Shown here: piece after piece, positions 46,389 to 55,050 of the stretch
Layout of the letters: each line of letters starts with the position of its first letter
Position numbering within the stretch: the first letter of the stretch is position 1
Source: Phenylobacterium sp.
GTDB taxonomy: Bacteria > Pseudomonadota > Alphaproteobacteria > Caulobacterales > Caulobacteraceae
Direction of reading: 5' to 3'
NCBI RefSeq assembly: GCF_030679875.1
Contig: NZ_JAUXSP010000015.1
Location: 308,019 to 372,018 of the forward strand
Length of the DNA stretch: 64,000 nucleotides
Translations under genes and position numbers: made by a program
The notes under the pieces: generated by a model
Told to the model about the DNA's origin: nothing
Seen by the model: the letters and a program-made list of their open reading frames with translations, nothing else
Databases searched by the model: none

Positions 46389-48929
46389 CTAGAAGCGGTA
46401 CTGCAATTCCACACCAAAGGTGCGGGGGAAGTTGAGCTTCACCGTCTGACGGAAGGTGCCCAGCGCGGTCACCGAGCTCGGGGTGGAGCTTTGATAGGCC
46501 ACCTCGTCCGTCGCGTTCTTCACATAGCCAATGATCGTGAAGCGATCATCGACGTCTTTCCAGAGCGCCCGCAGATCGACGTTTTCGTTCGACGGCGCCG
46601 TGTAGCGGGGCGACCCGAACACGCCGGTCTGCATGTCGTCGGTGTAGGTGTAGGTCACGCCCAGGGTCAGGCTGCCCGGGGTGAAGTCCATGGTGTAGTT
46701 GCCGCCCACATTGATCTTGTGTTCCGGCGTCATGGGCAGGCGGCTGCCGACGAGGTCCTGGTTGCGGCTGCCATTGGCCAGAGCCGCGCCGACCGGGCGG
46801 GCGCCCGGCTGGAGGGCCCGCGGGTCGTTGGTGTCGACGTAGCAGCAGCCTTCGGTGATCTCGGCGTTGATATAGGCGTAGCTGCCGAACAGCTGCAGGC
46901 CCTGCACCGGCGCCCACTGGCCCTCGACCTCAAGACCCCAGTTGCGGGCCTCCAGGTTCAGGAACTGCGTGCCCGTTGAGCCGGTGGTGGAGTTCAGGAC
47001 CACGGTGAGCGGCGCCTGGAAGCCCTGGTAGTCGGCATAGAACAGCGCCGTGTTGAGCTGGAACACGCCGCCCCAGGTCTTCTTCAGACCCAGCTCGTAG
47101 TTGTCCACATACTCCGCATCGGCATAGGGGAAGGGCGTCAGGCCGTTGGAGGCGAGCCAGCCCCCGGACTTGTAGCCGCGGCTGTAGCGGAGATAGGCGT
47201 TGGTGCTGAAGTCCGGCTGCCATTGAACGCCGAGGGTGCCAGTGAAGGCGTCGTATTCAGCGCTCAGATCCCGCTCAAGCCCGCCGCCAGGGGCCGCGCG
47301 CAGGTTGTTGTAGAGCGGATTGGCCAGGCAGGTGGCGATGGTCGGCCCGCCGCAGACCACGAAGGTGGTGAAGTCGACCGCCAGGCCCTGGCCCACGGCG
47401 GCCGGAATGCCGCCGGCCGCCAACACGGTCGTGGTGGTGTTGGTCCGCGACACATAGCGGGCGAAGTCGGTGCCGGTCTTCTCGTCCTTCGACCAGCGGA
47501 GGCCCGCCGTCAGGGTCCATTCTTCGTTCAGGTCATAGTCGACCTGGCCGAACACGGCGTAGGAGTCGACCTCGAGCGTCCCGTCGACGAACAGGTAATT
47601 GCCATTCGGGTTGGGAGGCGCAAGGCCGCCCGTCGCCAGGTTGATCGGGTTCAGCATGGACGGGTCGCCCAGAACCCGCAGGCCCTGAGGCTGCGAATAG
47701 TTCTGGTGGTACTGATAGATACCCGTGATCCACTGCAACGGCCCGTCGGAGTTCGACGAGAGGTTGATCTCGTTGGAGTACCACTTCTGGTCTTCTTCAT
47801 AGAAGAAGCGCTGGTTGGGCGAGATATTGGTCGCCGTATAGGCGCCGAACGGCGTGGCGGCGGGGATGCTATAATTGCCGCTCCGGGCCGAGCGATCCTC
47901 GTCGCCATTGGTGTTGTAGACATACTCCTGGTAGCCAGCCAGGTACTTGAGGGTCGCCCCGCCCAGGTCCCAGGTCAGGTCGAAGTGCAGGCGATGGTGA
48001 TCGCTGAGCTTGCCTTCATTGGTCTGGTTGGTGTTGATCCTGTACTCGTCGGCGGTGCTCGGATTGATCCCGCCGAAGCCGAAGGTCGGATTGTAGTAGA
48101 GCGCCGAGTTGCCCAGGCCCGTGATCGAGGCCGTGTCGTAGGGCGAGATCACCGCCTCATGGACGTTGCCGACCCCGTAGCTGTCGTCCCAGTCGAACTT
48201 GGTGTAGCGCAGGCGGGCGACGATGTTCTCGCCCAGATCAGCTTCGACCTGAGCCTCAAACATCCAGCGCTTGACCGCGCTGGTGTCGCCGGCCGGGCCG
48301 ACGTTCTCAATGAAGCCCTCTTCACGACGCTGCAGGGAGCCGCCAACCAGGACACGGAGACCCTCGGTCACCGGCCCGCTCATCAGCAGGTCGGTCTGCC
48401 AGGTGCCGTAATTGCCCACGGCGCCACGGAATTCGCCTTCGAACTCGTAGGCCGGCCGCTTGCCGATGATGTTCAGGGCGCCGCCGACGGAGTTGCGGCC
48501 ATACAGGGTGCCCTGCGGCCCGCGCAGGATCTCGGTCCGTTCGATGAACAGGGACGGGGTCGAGGAGTCCGCCATCGAGTTGGAGAAGATGCCGTCGGAA
48601 TAGAGCGCCACCGACGGATCGGTGCCGATGGCGTTGGTCAGGCGGCCAAAGCCCCGGATCGAGAGACGGTCATTGTTGGTGTAGGCCACGCTGGGCGAGT
48701 TCCGCGCCAGGTCCTCGACCGTGGCGATCCCTAGAAGGTCTCGCCGTTCGCTGGTGTAGGCCGTCACGGCGACGGGCACATCCTGCAGGCTCTGGTCGCG
48801 CCGCTCGGCGGTGACGACGAGCTCCTCGAGCATTGTGGCCTGTTGGGCCAGGGCAGGCGTTGCTGCGGCGATAGCCGCTGTTGAAGCGCCCATAATGAAT
48901 AGGCTGCGCAAGCGCAGGATGTTGGTCAT
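46389..48929 (-). CDS. TonB-dependent outer-membrane receptor
   Basis: An 846-residue receptor. The signal peptide MTNILRLRSLFIMGASTAAIAAATPALAQ ends near residue 29, then the TonB-box-like region LEELVVTAERRDQSLQDVPVAVTAY, the plug with RGPQGTLYGRNSVGGALNIIG near residue 140, and a beta-barrel ending in QYRF. It is a different family member from the receptor at 4751-6964. The TetR gene upstream on the same strand and the nested palindrome at 48996-49014 suggest specific repression. No inner-membrane transporter or catabolic gene sits directly beside it, so the ligand is unknown. Confidence 0.93.
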   Translation of the reverse strand: MTNILRLRSLFIMGASTAAIAAATPALAQQATMLEELVVTAERRDQSLQDVPVAVTAYTSERRDLLGIATVEDLARNSPSVAYTNNDRLSIRGFGRLTNAIGTDPSVALYSDGIFSNSMADSSTPSLFIERTEILRGPQGTLYGRNSVGGALNIIGKRPAYEFEGEFRGAVGNYGTWQTDLLMSGPVTEGLRVLVGGSLQRREEGFIENVGPAGDTSAVKRWMFEAQVEADLGENIVARLRYTKFDWDDSYGVGNVHEAVISPYDTASITGLGNSALYYNPTFGFGGINPSTADEYRINTNQTNEGKLSDHHRLHFDLTWDLGGATLKYLAGYQEYVYNTNGDEDRSARSGNYSIPAATPFGAYTATNISPNQRFFYEEDQKWYSNEINLSSNSDGPLQWITGIYQYHQNYSQPQGLRVLGDPSMLNPINLATGGLAPPNPNGNYLFVDGTLEVDSYAVFGQVDYDLNEEWTLTAGLRWSKDEKTGTDFARYVSRTNTTTTVLAAGGIPAAVGQGLAVDFTTFVVCGGPTIATCLANPLYNNLRAAPGGGLERDLSAEYDAFTGTLGVQWQPDFSTNAYLRYSRGYKSGGWLASNGLTPFPYADAEYVDNYELGLKKTWGGVFQLNTALFYADYQGFQAPLTVVLNSTTGSTGTQFLNLEARNWGLEVEGQWAPVQGLQLFGSYAYINAEITEGCCYVDTNDPRALQPGARPVGAALANGSRNQDLVGSRLPMTPEHKINVGGNYTMDFTPGSLTLGVTYTYTDDMQTGVFGSPRYTAPSNENVDLRALWKDVDDRFTIIGYVKNATDEVAYQSSTPSSVTALGTFRQTVKLNFPRTFGVELQYRF

Positions 48930-48977
48930 TGCTTTCCTCCCAGCCGCCGCAGGCTCTTGATTGGCCCGTCGTGCGTA

Positions 48978-49014
48978 TTGATAAGGGTCAAGCTGGAACA
49001 GTCGAACACTGTTC
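48978..49014 (-). promoter_or_regulatory. Promoter and nested TetR operator of the second TonB receptor
   Basis: On the minus strand TTCGAC, 17 bp, TATCAA (-10 at 48983-48978). The -35 lies within GAACAGT-CGAAC-ACTGTTC (48996-49014), which also holds CGAACA-C-TGTTCG. Occupation would block polymerase. Confidence 0.6.
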
Positions 49015-49063
49015 GGATAGGTGAAAATTCATTAGGTGGCGCCAGCGCCCGTCACAGGCGAAT

Positions 49064-49678
49064 TCAGGGCCGGGCGACCAGGGTTTCCAGGCCTGAAACC
49101 GCGTCGCGGACGGTCTCGGCGTCGAGTCGCCCCGGTCCGCCCCGGGCCAGAGCCAGGGCGGCGATTCCCCGGGCGCAGGCCCAGATCGCCTGCGCCACCT
49201 GACGGATCACCTCGGGGTCTGCGGCTGAATCGAAGTCCTGCGACACCGCCCGGACCAACTCGGAGAAGGCGGCGTTCTCGGCCTCCTCCACCTCTTCGCG
49301 CCGACCCACATCCCGCATCTCGTACATCAGCCCGTAGAGCGCCGGGCGGGCGTTTACAAAGCTCAGATAGGCCATACCGGCGACTCGAATTCCGCTTCGC
49401 CCGCTCCGCGCATCGGTCGCCGCGCGCAGGGCCTGCTCAAGGTCACGAAAGCCCTCAGCCGCCAATCCCGCGAGCAGGGCGTGCTTGTCAGCGTAGTGAT
49501 AATAGACAGTGCCCAGGGCGACGCCGGTTCGCCGGGCGATGGCCCGCAGGCTCAGCGCCGAGGCGCCTTCGGACTCCAGCAGGGCGCTGGCCGCCGACGA
49601 AAGCTGAGAGCGGACATTGCCCACATGATAGCTGCGTCGTCGCGCCAGCACAGCCGAGGTGGTCGCCGTGGTCCCCAT
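49064..49678 (-). CDS. TetR-family transcriptional regulator
   Basis: A 204-residue repressor: helix-turn-helix at residues 24-70 (LSSAASALLESEGASALSLRAIARRTGVALGTVYYHYADKHALLAGL), then a helical ligand domain with the TetR_C-like VAGMAYLSFVNARPALYGLMYEM. It is upstream of and codirectional with the TonB receptor, with the palindrome at 48996-49014 in between. The layout mirrors the module at 4.7-7.8 kb, although the DNA-binding helices and operators differ. Confidence 0.9.
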   Translation of the reverse strand: MGTTATTSAVLARRRSYHVGNVRSQLSSAASALLESEGASALSLRAIARRTGVALGTVYYHYADKHALLAGLAAEGFRDLEQALRAATDARSGRSGIRVAGMAYLSFVNARPALYGLMYEMRDVGRREEVEEAENAAFSELVRAVSQDFDSAADPEVIRQVAQAIWACARGIAALALARGGPGRLDAETVRDAVSGLETLVARP

Positions 49679-49750
49679 CTGCCCTCCGGGATGACGAGTG
49701 AACGATGGTAACCTACGCCCGTTGACGCAACGGCGCCAAAGCCTTTGCTT

Positions 49751-50236
49751 TCAGCCTCCGCCATCCCCGGCAAAGGACGCGGTCTGGGCGCTCAGCACCG
49801 CGACGAGATCGGCGGGGGCGAGCCGGATCTGCAATCCCCGCTGACCGCCGTTGACAAAGACCTGACGATGAACAAGGGCGGCTGCTTCGACGACCACAGG
49901 CAGGGGTCGCCGCTGACCCAGCGGACTTATGCCGCCGACCTTGTACCCGCTCGAACGCTCGGCGGCCTCGGGGGACATCATCTGGGCCGCCTTGCCGCCG
50001 ACCGCCCGGGCCAGGCGCTTGAGCGAGGCCTCACCGTCGGATGGCAGCACGGCGCAATGGGGCTGCCCGTCCACCAGGAGCATCAGGGTCTTGAGCACCT
50101 GCGCCGGGTCCGCCCCCAGGCTGGCGGCGGCCTGCAAGCCTATGCGACCTGCCCCGGGGCGATAGTCGTAGACGTGCAGCACATAGGCGACGCCAGCGCG
50201 GTCAAGGGCGCGAGTGGCGGGTGTGGCTCTCGACAT
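49751..50236 (-). CDS. ybaK: YbaK/EbsC-type aminoacyl-tRNA deacylase
   Basis: A 161-residue protein of the INS superfamily that trims misacylated tRNA, probably Cys-tRNA(Pro). Family marks are LHVYDYRPGAGRIGLQAAASLGADPAQVLKTLMLLVDGQ, CAVLPSDGEASLKRLARAVGGKAAQM and SGYKVGGISPLGQRRPLPVVVE. ATG 50236 (MSRATPATRALDRAGV) is the best start; ATG 50272 and 50248 are in frame alternatives without better ribosome sites. Confidence 0.9.
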   Translation of the reverse strand: MSRATPATRALDRAGVAYVLHVYDYRPGAGRIGLQAAASLGADPAQVLKTLMLLVDGQPHCAVLPSDGEASLKRLARAVGGKAAQMMSPEAAERSSGYKVGGISPLGQRRPLPVVVEAAALVHRQVFVNGGQRGLQIRLAPADLVAVLSAQTASFAGDGGG

Positions 50237-50350
50237 GGCCGGCCCCATGACCGGTCGGAGGACCAGGGTCAAGGCGTCGGCGCTGGGCAGGTGCGACGCC
50301 GGGCAGTCGGCCCTGGAACAGGGTGGGGACGAAGGGCGACCGCGGCGCGC

Positions 50351-50767
50351 TCATCGCCGGCCGCCCTGGACGGTGCGCAGGACGGGGCGGGCGCTCGGCG
50401 CATGCCAGAGATCCTCATCGTCCCAGGCGTCTTCCCACCAGTCGGGGCCGGCCTGCGCCTTGTGACGGAGGGGCGCATCGTCAATCACCCGCACCACCTC
50501 GCCCTCGGCCTCGTCCCAGACCACTGCAATGTCGAGGCTCCGGGCGGCCTCGGCGGCGTTCAGCCGGCCCGCTTCACGCAGTTCGGCCGCCCGGTAGGGA
50601 GACAGGGAACGACGGACCCGGCGCGGGGTCAGCCTGGTCTCCAGGTCGGCGTGGGTCAGGACCGCGGCGATCAGATCGGCCCCCGGCGCCTCGGGACGAG
50701 GGGCAAGGTCCAGAAGCGGGGCGTCCGAACTGGTCCGGCGGCGGGATGAGGTGCGGGCGGCGCGCAT
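50351..50767 (-). CDS. Hypothetical protein
   Basis: A 138-residue frame that I do not recognise. An Arg/Ser-rich N terminus (AARTSSRRRTSSDAPLLDLAPR) precedes a charged middle with WDEAEGEVVRVIDD and a Trp/Asp-rich tail (PDWWEDAWDDEDLWH). There is no signal peptide or membrane segment. ATG 50767 follows ACGGAGATTCCC, better than the GTG at 50785. It is divergent from the WYL-regulator gene and shares its upstream region. Confidence 0.6.
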   Translation of the reverse strand: MRAARTSSRRRTSSDAPLLDLAPRPEAPGADLIAAVLTHADLETRLTPRRVRRSLSPYRAAELREAGRLNAAEAARSLDIAVVWDEAEGEVVRVIDDAPLRHKAQAGPDWWEDAWDDEDLWHAPSARPVLRTVQGGRR

Positions 50768-50811
50768 GGGAATCTCCGTTTCCACTCGACATCTGGACCC
50801 TGGGGCCTGGG

Positions 50812-50830
50812 TACGTCAGAATTGGACGTA
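50812..50830. promoter_or_regulatory. Palindrome in the divergent region before the WYL regulator
   Basis: TACGTC-N7-GACGTA, perfect 6-bp arms, 11 bp before the WYL regulator's ATG and overlapping its leader. Autoregulation is a natural guess. Confidence 0.5.
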
Positions 50831-50840
50831 GGAGACGTTC

Positions 50841-51821
50841 ATGCGCCACGAAAAGGCCGCTCAGCTGCTGCAACTCGCCCGGGCCCTGGCCAGCACCGCC
50901 GAAGGCCTGACCCTGGACGAGATGGCCCAGGAGATCGGCGTGGGACGGCGCACGGCTGAGCGAATGCGTGACGCCCTGCGCGACCTCTTCCCGCAGTTCG
51001 AGGACATTGAGGACCCGCCCACCCGGCGCTTCCGCATCCCGGCGGGCCTGGACGCCCTGTTCCAGACCCCCGACGCCGAGGAGTTGGGCGCCCTGCGCGC
51101 CGCGGCCGAACAGTTTCGCGCCACAGGCGCCCGCGCCCGCGCCGCCGCCCTGGACCGGCTGGAGACCAAGGTGCTCTCAGCCATGCGGGCGCCAGCCCGG
51201 CGGAGGCTGGCGCCGGATCTCGAGGCCATGCTGCAGGCCGAGGCCATCGCCCTGTCCCCTGGCCCAAGGCCGTTCGAGGATGACACCGTGCTGCGTCAGG
51301 TGCGGGAGGCCATCGTCGGCCTCAAACGACTGACCTTCGCCTATATGGGCGGAAGCACGCCCGGGCGATCGCGGGAGGTCACGCCCCTTGGCCTGCTGTT
51401 TGGGCGCAGCAACTATCTTCTGGCCGCCGAGGGCGAAGGCGGCGAGCCGCGCACCTGGCGCCTGGACCGGCTGTCGGACGTGGCCGTGCTGGACCGCCCC
51501 GCCACGCCGCCGCAAGACTTCTCCCTGGCGGCCTTTGTCGACCGAAGCTTCGGGATCTATCAGGACGACGTGGAGACGGTGCGCCTGAAGGTCCGACCCC
51601 ATGGCGCCGAGGAGGCCCTGGGCTGGCGCTTCCATTCGACCCAGGAAGTGACCCCCCAGCCGGACGGGTCGGTGCTGATCGTCTTTCACGCCAGCGGCAT
51701 GCGGGAACTGGCCTGGCACCTGTTCAGCTGGGGCGACAAGGTGGAGATCCTTGGCCCTCAGCGGTTGAAAGACATGATGGCTGAGCAACTCAGCTTGGCC
51801 TTGGCGGTTCATCAGGCTTAA
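50841..51821 (+). CDS. WYL-domain transcriptional regulator (YafY-like)
   Basis: A 326-residue regulator: residues 1-60 are a winged helix-turn-helix (LTLDEMAQEIGVGRRTAERMRDALRDLF), followed by a WYL ligand domain with REVTPLGLLFGRSNYLLAAEGEG near residues 172-200, and a WCX-type C-terminal domain (VRLKVRPHGAEEALGWRFHSTQEV). WYL domains sense small ligands or nucleic acids in stress and defence contexts, but no defence genes are here. RBS is TAGGAGACGTTC. Confidence 0.9.
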   Translation: MRHEKAAQLLQLARALASTAEGLTLDEMAQEIGVGRRTAERMRDALRDLFPQFEDIEDPPTRRFRIPAGLDALFQTPDAEELGALRAAAEQFRATGARARAAALDRLETKVLSAMRAPARRRLAPDLEAMLQAEAIALSPGPRPFEDDTVLRQVREAIVGLKRLTFAYMGGSTPGRSREVTPLGLLFGRSNYLLAAEGEGGEPRTWRLDRLSDVAVLDRPATPPQDFSLAAFVDRSFGIYQDDVETVRLKVRPHGAEEALGWRFHSTQEVTPQPDGSVLIVFHASGMRELAWHLFSWGDKVEILGPQRLKDMMAEQLSLALAVHQA

Positions 51822-51880
51822 GCAGAACCGTCGCCTTCGGATCACCCCCTCTCCGCCCTCCGGCCCCGGAAGACGTTCTG

Positions 51881-52468
51881 ATGACCACCCGCCTGTCAGC
51901 GGCCGCCGGGGCGGCGATACGAAGGCTACGGCGCGACAGGGGCTGGACCCTGTCCGACCTGAGCGCTCGGTCCGGCGTGCCCCTGTCCAGTCTCTCCAAG
52001 GTGGAGCTGGGTCAGACCTCGCTCGGCTATGAGGTGCTGATCCGCCTCTGCCGGGCCCTTGGCGTGGAGATCGATCACCTGCTCGGCCCCAATGCGACGC
52101 CGGTCGCCCCGCATCCTGCGGCCCGTCGCGCCGTGATCCGCGCGGGCGAGGGAGAGGCCTGTGATCTCGGCGGCATGTCGGGTCTGGCTGGGGCGACGGA
52201 GCTCCTGCGGCGCAGCCTGACGCCGGTGATCCTGGAGGTCGTGGAGACGACACAGACCGGCGGCCTGCTGAGGGCGCCCGGCGAGGCCTATCTGCTGGTG
52301 CTTGCGGGCCAGGCGGTCATGCACTCCGACGCCTACGCCCCGCTGCCCCTCCACCTGGGCGACGGGGTCTATTTCGACGCTGAGATGGGCTTCACCTTGA
52401 CGACCGGTGGGGAGACTCCAGCCAAGGTGCTGCTGCTCCACCAGGGCGAGTGCGTCCGCGAAGACTAG
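51881..52468 (+). CDS. XRE-family regulator with cupin domain
   Basis: A 195-residue regulator: an N-terminal HTH (RLRRDRGWTLSDLSARSGVPLSSLSKVELGQTSLGYEVLIRLCRALGVEI, residues 12-60) and a C-terminal cupin-like sensor (SDAYAPLPLHLGDGVYFDAEMGFTLTTGGETPAKVLLLH). The family often represses genes for amino-acid or polyamine catabolism, but nothing of that type lies nearby. It begins 59 bp after the WYL regulator gene. Two different regulators side by side on one strand could be one transcript. Confidence 0.88.
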   Translation: MTTRLSAAAGAAIRRLRRDRGWTLSDLSARSGVPLSSLSKVELGQTSLGYEVLIRLCRALGVEIDHLLGPNATPVAPHPAARRAVIRAGEGEACDLGGMSGLAGATELLRRSLTPVILEVVETTQTGGLLRAPGEAYLLVLAGQAVMHSDAYAPLPLHLGDGVYFDAEMGFTLTTGGETPAKVLLLHQGECVRED

Positions 52469-52594
52469 GATGGAATCTCAGGGGGATTCGCCAAACCCCT
52501 TTACACGCCCATCTCGGGTCATCCTTTCATCTTGTCAAATCTGTCTTTCCAACCGACCTTCAGATGTCCTGAATCTTCGCCTCGGTGCGAGCCT

Positions 52595-53758
52595 ATGCAT
52601 CTGACTGTCCTTGGCGCCGCGACCGCCTTCGTCCTGGGAATTCTGATAGGGGGGCCGGTCAACGCCGCCACCCCCCAGGCCGAGGCGAGCTTTCGGGCCG
52701 GACAGCAGGCGGCGGGCCGTTCCGATGCGGTGACGGCCCGGCGGGAGTATGAGCGCGCCTGCGACAGCGGCCATCTGAGCGCCTGCACCCTGCTCGCCGC
52801 CAGGGTCGCCGACGGCGTGGGCGGTCCGGCCGATCCCCGACGCGCCCGCCAGCTGTTCGCCAAGGCTTGCGTGGTGAACATCGCCTGGAGCGCGGCCTCG
52901 GTGGCTGACGCCTGCCTCCTCCTGGGCGACATGTACATGGAGGGGGAAGGCGGGCCAAAGCAGCCAGCGCGCGCAGCCTACCTCTATGCGAGAGCCTGCG
53001 ACATCGGGGCGTGGGAAGCTTGCGACGCCCTGGCGGTCTTGATGGCCGATGGGGAGGTGATTCCGCTCAACGCCGACGACATGGTGGCGACGATTGTGAC
53101 CCGGGCCTGCGCAACGGCCGACCTCGAACACTGCGAAGAGTTCTACGAGGCTGGACTGATCGCCCCTGGCCAAACCTCCGCCTACGCCGGCGCCTTGCAG
53201 ACCTTCAGGGACGCCCACAGGCAGCCGGCCGGCACGCCGCCATCCCGGAAGAAGGCGCTGCTGACCCAGGCCTGTGATGGCGGTATGGCGCGAGCCTGCG
53301 CCCGGGCGGCCTGGGAGTGGCAGCACGGTTTCCAAAACATGCCCGTCGACCCGCAGCAGGCGCTCCGGCTCTATCTGCTCGCCTGCGCTCTGGGCGACGG
53401 GGCCGCCTGCGATGAGGTCGGCGACGCGCTGCGCATGGGGTCTGGCGTCCCCAAAAATCTTGCGGACGCCGCAGACGCCTACAGCTTCTCCTGCCAGGCC
53501 GCCTATCCACCCGGATGCAGGTCGCTGGCGGCGATGCACCAGCGGGGGGATATCGCCGCCGACCTGCCCCTGGCGCGGGCACTGGAGCGATTCGTCTGCG
53601 AGTCAGGCTGGGGCTGCGTCTCCTATGCCGACATGCTGACACGTGGACTTGGCGGCCCCCCAGATCGGGCGCGCGCCCGACAGGTGCTGCAGGCTGAGTG
53701 TGACGATGTGGCCTTCTCCAGCTCCGCCTGCGAGGTCCTCGCGCGGCTTGGAGGCTAG
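52595..53758 (+). CDS. Exported Sel1/Hcp-like repeat protein with CX7C pairs
   Basis: A 387-residue exported protein: signal peptide MHLTVLGAATAFVLGILIGGPVNAA, then repeated helical hairpins of Sel1 type (about 36 residues). Six repeats carry the spacing C-x7-C, including ACDSGHLSAC, ACDIGAWEAC, ACATADLEHC, ACDGGMARAC, ACALGDGAAC and SCQAAYPPGC. This pattern is that of the Helicobacter cysteine-rich (Hcp) family, in which each hairpin is stapled by a disulfide. It probably mediates protein-protein contacts outside the cytoplasm. ATG 52595 is fixed by the signal peptide. Confidence 0.85.
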   Translation: MHLTVLGAATAFVLGILIGGPVNAATPQAEASFRAGQQAAGRSDAVTARREYERACDSGHLSACTLLAARVADGVGGPADPRRARQLFAKACVVNIAWSAASVADACLLLGDMYMEGEGGPKQPARAAYLYARACDIGAWEACDALAVLMADGEVIPLNADDMVATIVTRACATADLEHCEEFYEAGLIAPGQTSAYAGALQTFRDAHRQPAGTPPSRKKALLTQACDGGMARACARAAWEWQHGFQNMPVDPQQALRLYLLACALGDGAACDEVGDALRMGSGVPKNLADAADAYSFSCQAAYPPGCRSLAAMHQRGDIAADLPLARALERFVCESGWGCVSYADMLTRGLGGPPDRARARQVLQAECDDVAFSSSACEVLARLGG

Positions 53759-53993
53759 AGCCAAGTCCGCCCGCGCGGGGCCGCCCAAAGCGTGGACGTC
53801 GACATCCTTCCGGATGGCTCGACACCGATACTTCTTTCGATGGGCCCCTCGCGGCGCCGCACCGCAGCATCTTGCCCGCGACCTCGGATTCTCATATTAG
53901 AGAAGTTCTCGGATTAACCGTATTTTTGGTCACGTCTGCGAAACAGATGTGAGGAGTTCTCCTCCCTGTCACTGCCCGGAGCCATCGCCCGCC

Positions 53994-54434
53994 ATGTTGG
54001 CCGCCCATCCTGCCCAGGCCATCCGCATGTCGGGTCCTGAGATTCGGCAAGCGCCTCAGCAGGTTCAGGGCGCGACGCGCATCCTGGTGGTCGATGACTC
54101 GCCGGTCATCCGTCTGCTGCTGGAGGACGTGCTGAGCGCCGTTGGCTACGAAGTCCGGGTGGCTGAAGACGGAGCGAGCGCCCTATCGATGATGTCGGCC
54201 CGTCGTCCGGATATCATCCTGACAGATCTCAACATGCCACACATGGACGGGTTTGCTCTGTTGGCCGCCATCCGCGCCTGCCCGGCCTTCGCCGATCTGC
54301 CGGTGGTGATCATTTCCAGCGAAGACGCGGAAGCCAAGCAGGCCCGGGGCCGCGCCGAGGGCGTGGCCGGCTGGATCGTGAAACCCTTCGAGCCGGCCGA
54401 ACTGATCGAGGCCCTCTGGCGGCTCGAGGTCTGA
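53994..54434 (+). CDS. Stand-alone CheY-like response regulator
   Basis: A receiver-only protein of about 146 residues. TRILVVDDSPVIRLLLEDVLSAVGYEVRVAEDGASALSMM holds the acidic pair, LTDLNMPHMDGFALL the phosphorylated Asp, VVIISSED the Thr/Ser, and IVKPFEPAELIEAL the Lys. No output domain follows, so it probably signals by protein contact. The start is uncertain: 53949, 53994 and 54027 are all in frame. An AT-rich promoter-like region lies upstream (53895-53935). Confidence 0.85.
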   Translation: MLAAHPAQAIRMSGPEIRQAPQQVQGATRILVVDDSPVIRLLLEDVLSAVGYEVRVAEDGASALSMMSARRPDIILTDLNMPHMDGFALLAAIRACPAFADLPVVIISSEDAEAKQARGRAEGVAGWIVKPFEPAELIEALWRLEV

Positions 54435-54498
54435 CCCACGCGCCGAACCCGGGCGCAGGCGGCTGAGAGACGCGCGGCTTCCACAGAGGCGTCTGCCG

Positions 54499-54840
54499 TC
54501 AGCCCGAAACTCGCTGGCGTTCGTCCTGCGGCTCATCCCCGTCAAGGTCGGCCGCCCACGCCACCAGGGCGCGCTCCAGGTCCCTCGCCAAGGCGGACTC
54601 AGAGCGGCCCAGCGCCTGAACGCGCCCCGCCTGATCGAACAGGTCAGACTGACGCTCATCCTTCAGGCCCAATTCTTCGGGTCCCAAGGCCCGAGCCAGG
54701 GCGGTGTGGGCGGAGGGCGACAAGGTCGCGACGGCCGAGGCCACGGCTCGGCCATAGGCGGTCAAGCGCTCTACGTCGCTCTGCAATTGGGTGAGCTGAC
54801 GACGAAGGTCGTCAAGGCCCGCCTCCGGCGGTCCACGCAT
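54499..54840 (-). CDS. Hypothetical coiled-coil protein
   Basis: A 113-residue acidic-helical protein (MRGPPEAGLDDLRRQLTQLQSDVERLTAYGRAVASAVATLSPSAHTALARAL...) with a short coiled coil at residues 9-30. It contains no known domain. It is convergent with the receiver gene and divergent from the MarR gene. Function is unknown. Confidence 0.6.
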   Translation of the reverse strand: MRGPPEAGLDDLRRQLTQLQSDVERLTAYGRAVASAVATLSPSAHTALARALGPEELGLKDERQSDLFDQAGRVQALGRSESALARDLERALVAWAADLDGDEPQDERQRVSG

Positions 54841-54960
54841 GGAAACCTCTGTTCAAGATATCGGCCGGGCGGTCTCGCGCTGGGAGCGCCCGCGCGGCGA
54901 CCGCGTAACGGCGTCATGTGACTGTTGGCGCCCACCTAGGGGCGGCCAGCTGGGCTGTCA

Positions 54961-54993
54961 AGATATATGTGCGTTTGCACCATTTGCATATGC
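54961..54993 (+). promoter_or_regulatory. AT-rich promoter/operator region of the MarR gene
   Basis: Within 33 bp lie GATATAT, GTGC-GTTT-GCAC (54969-54980), two TTTGCA copies 9 bp apart, and the palindrome GCATATGC (54986-54993). The composition contrasts sharply with the flanks. It is 58 bp before the MarR ATG and is probably an autoregulatory site. Confidence 0.5.
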
Positions 54994-55050
54994 GACTTGT
55001 GCGATCTGGCGAAGCCGTGCTTTTTTGCGCCGGGGGGAGACCTGCGTTCT

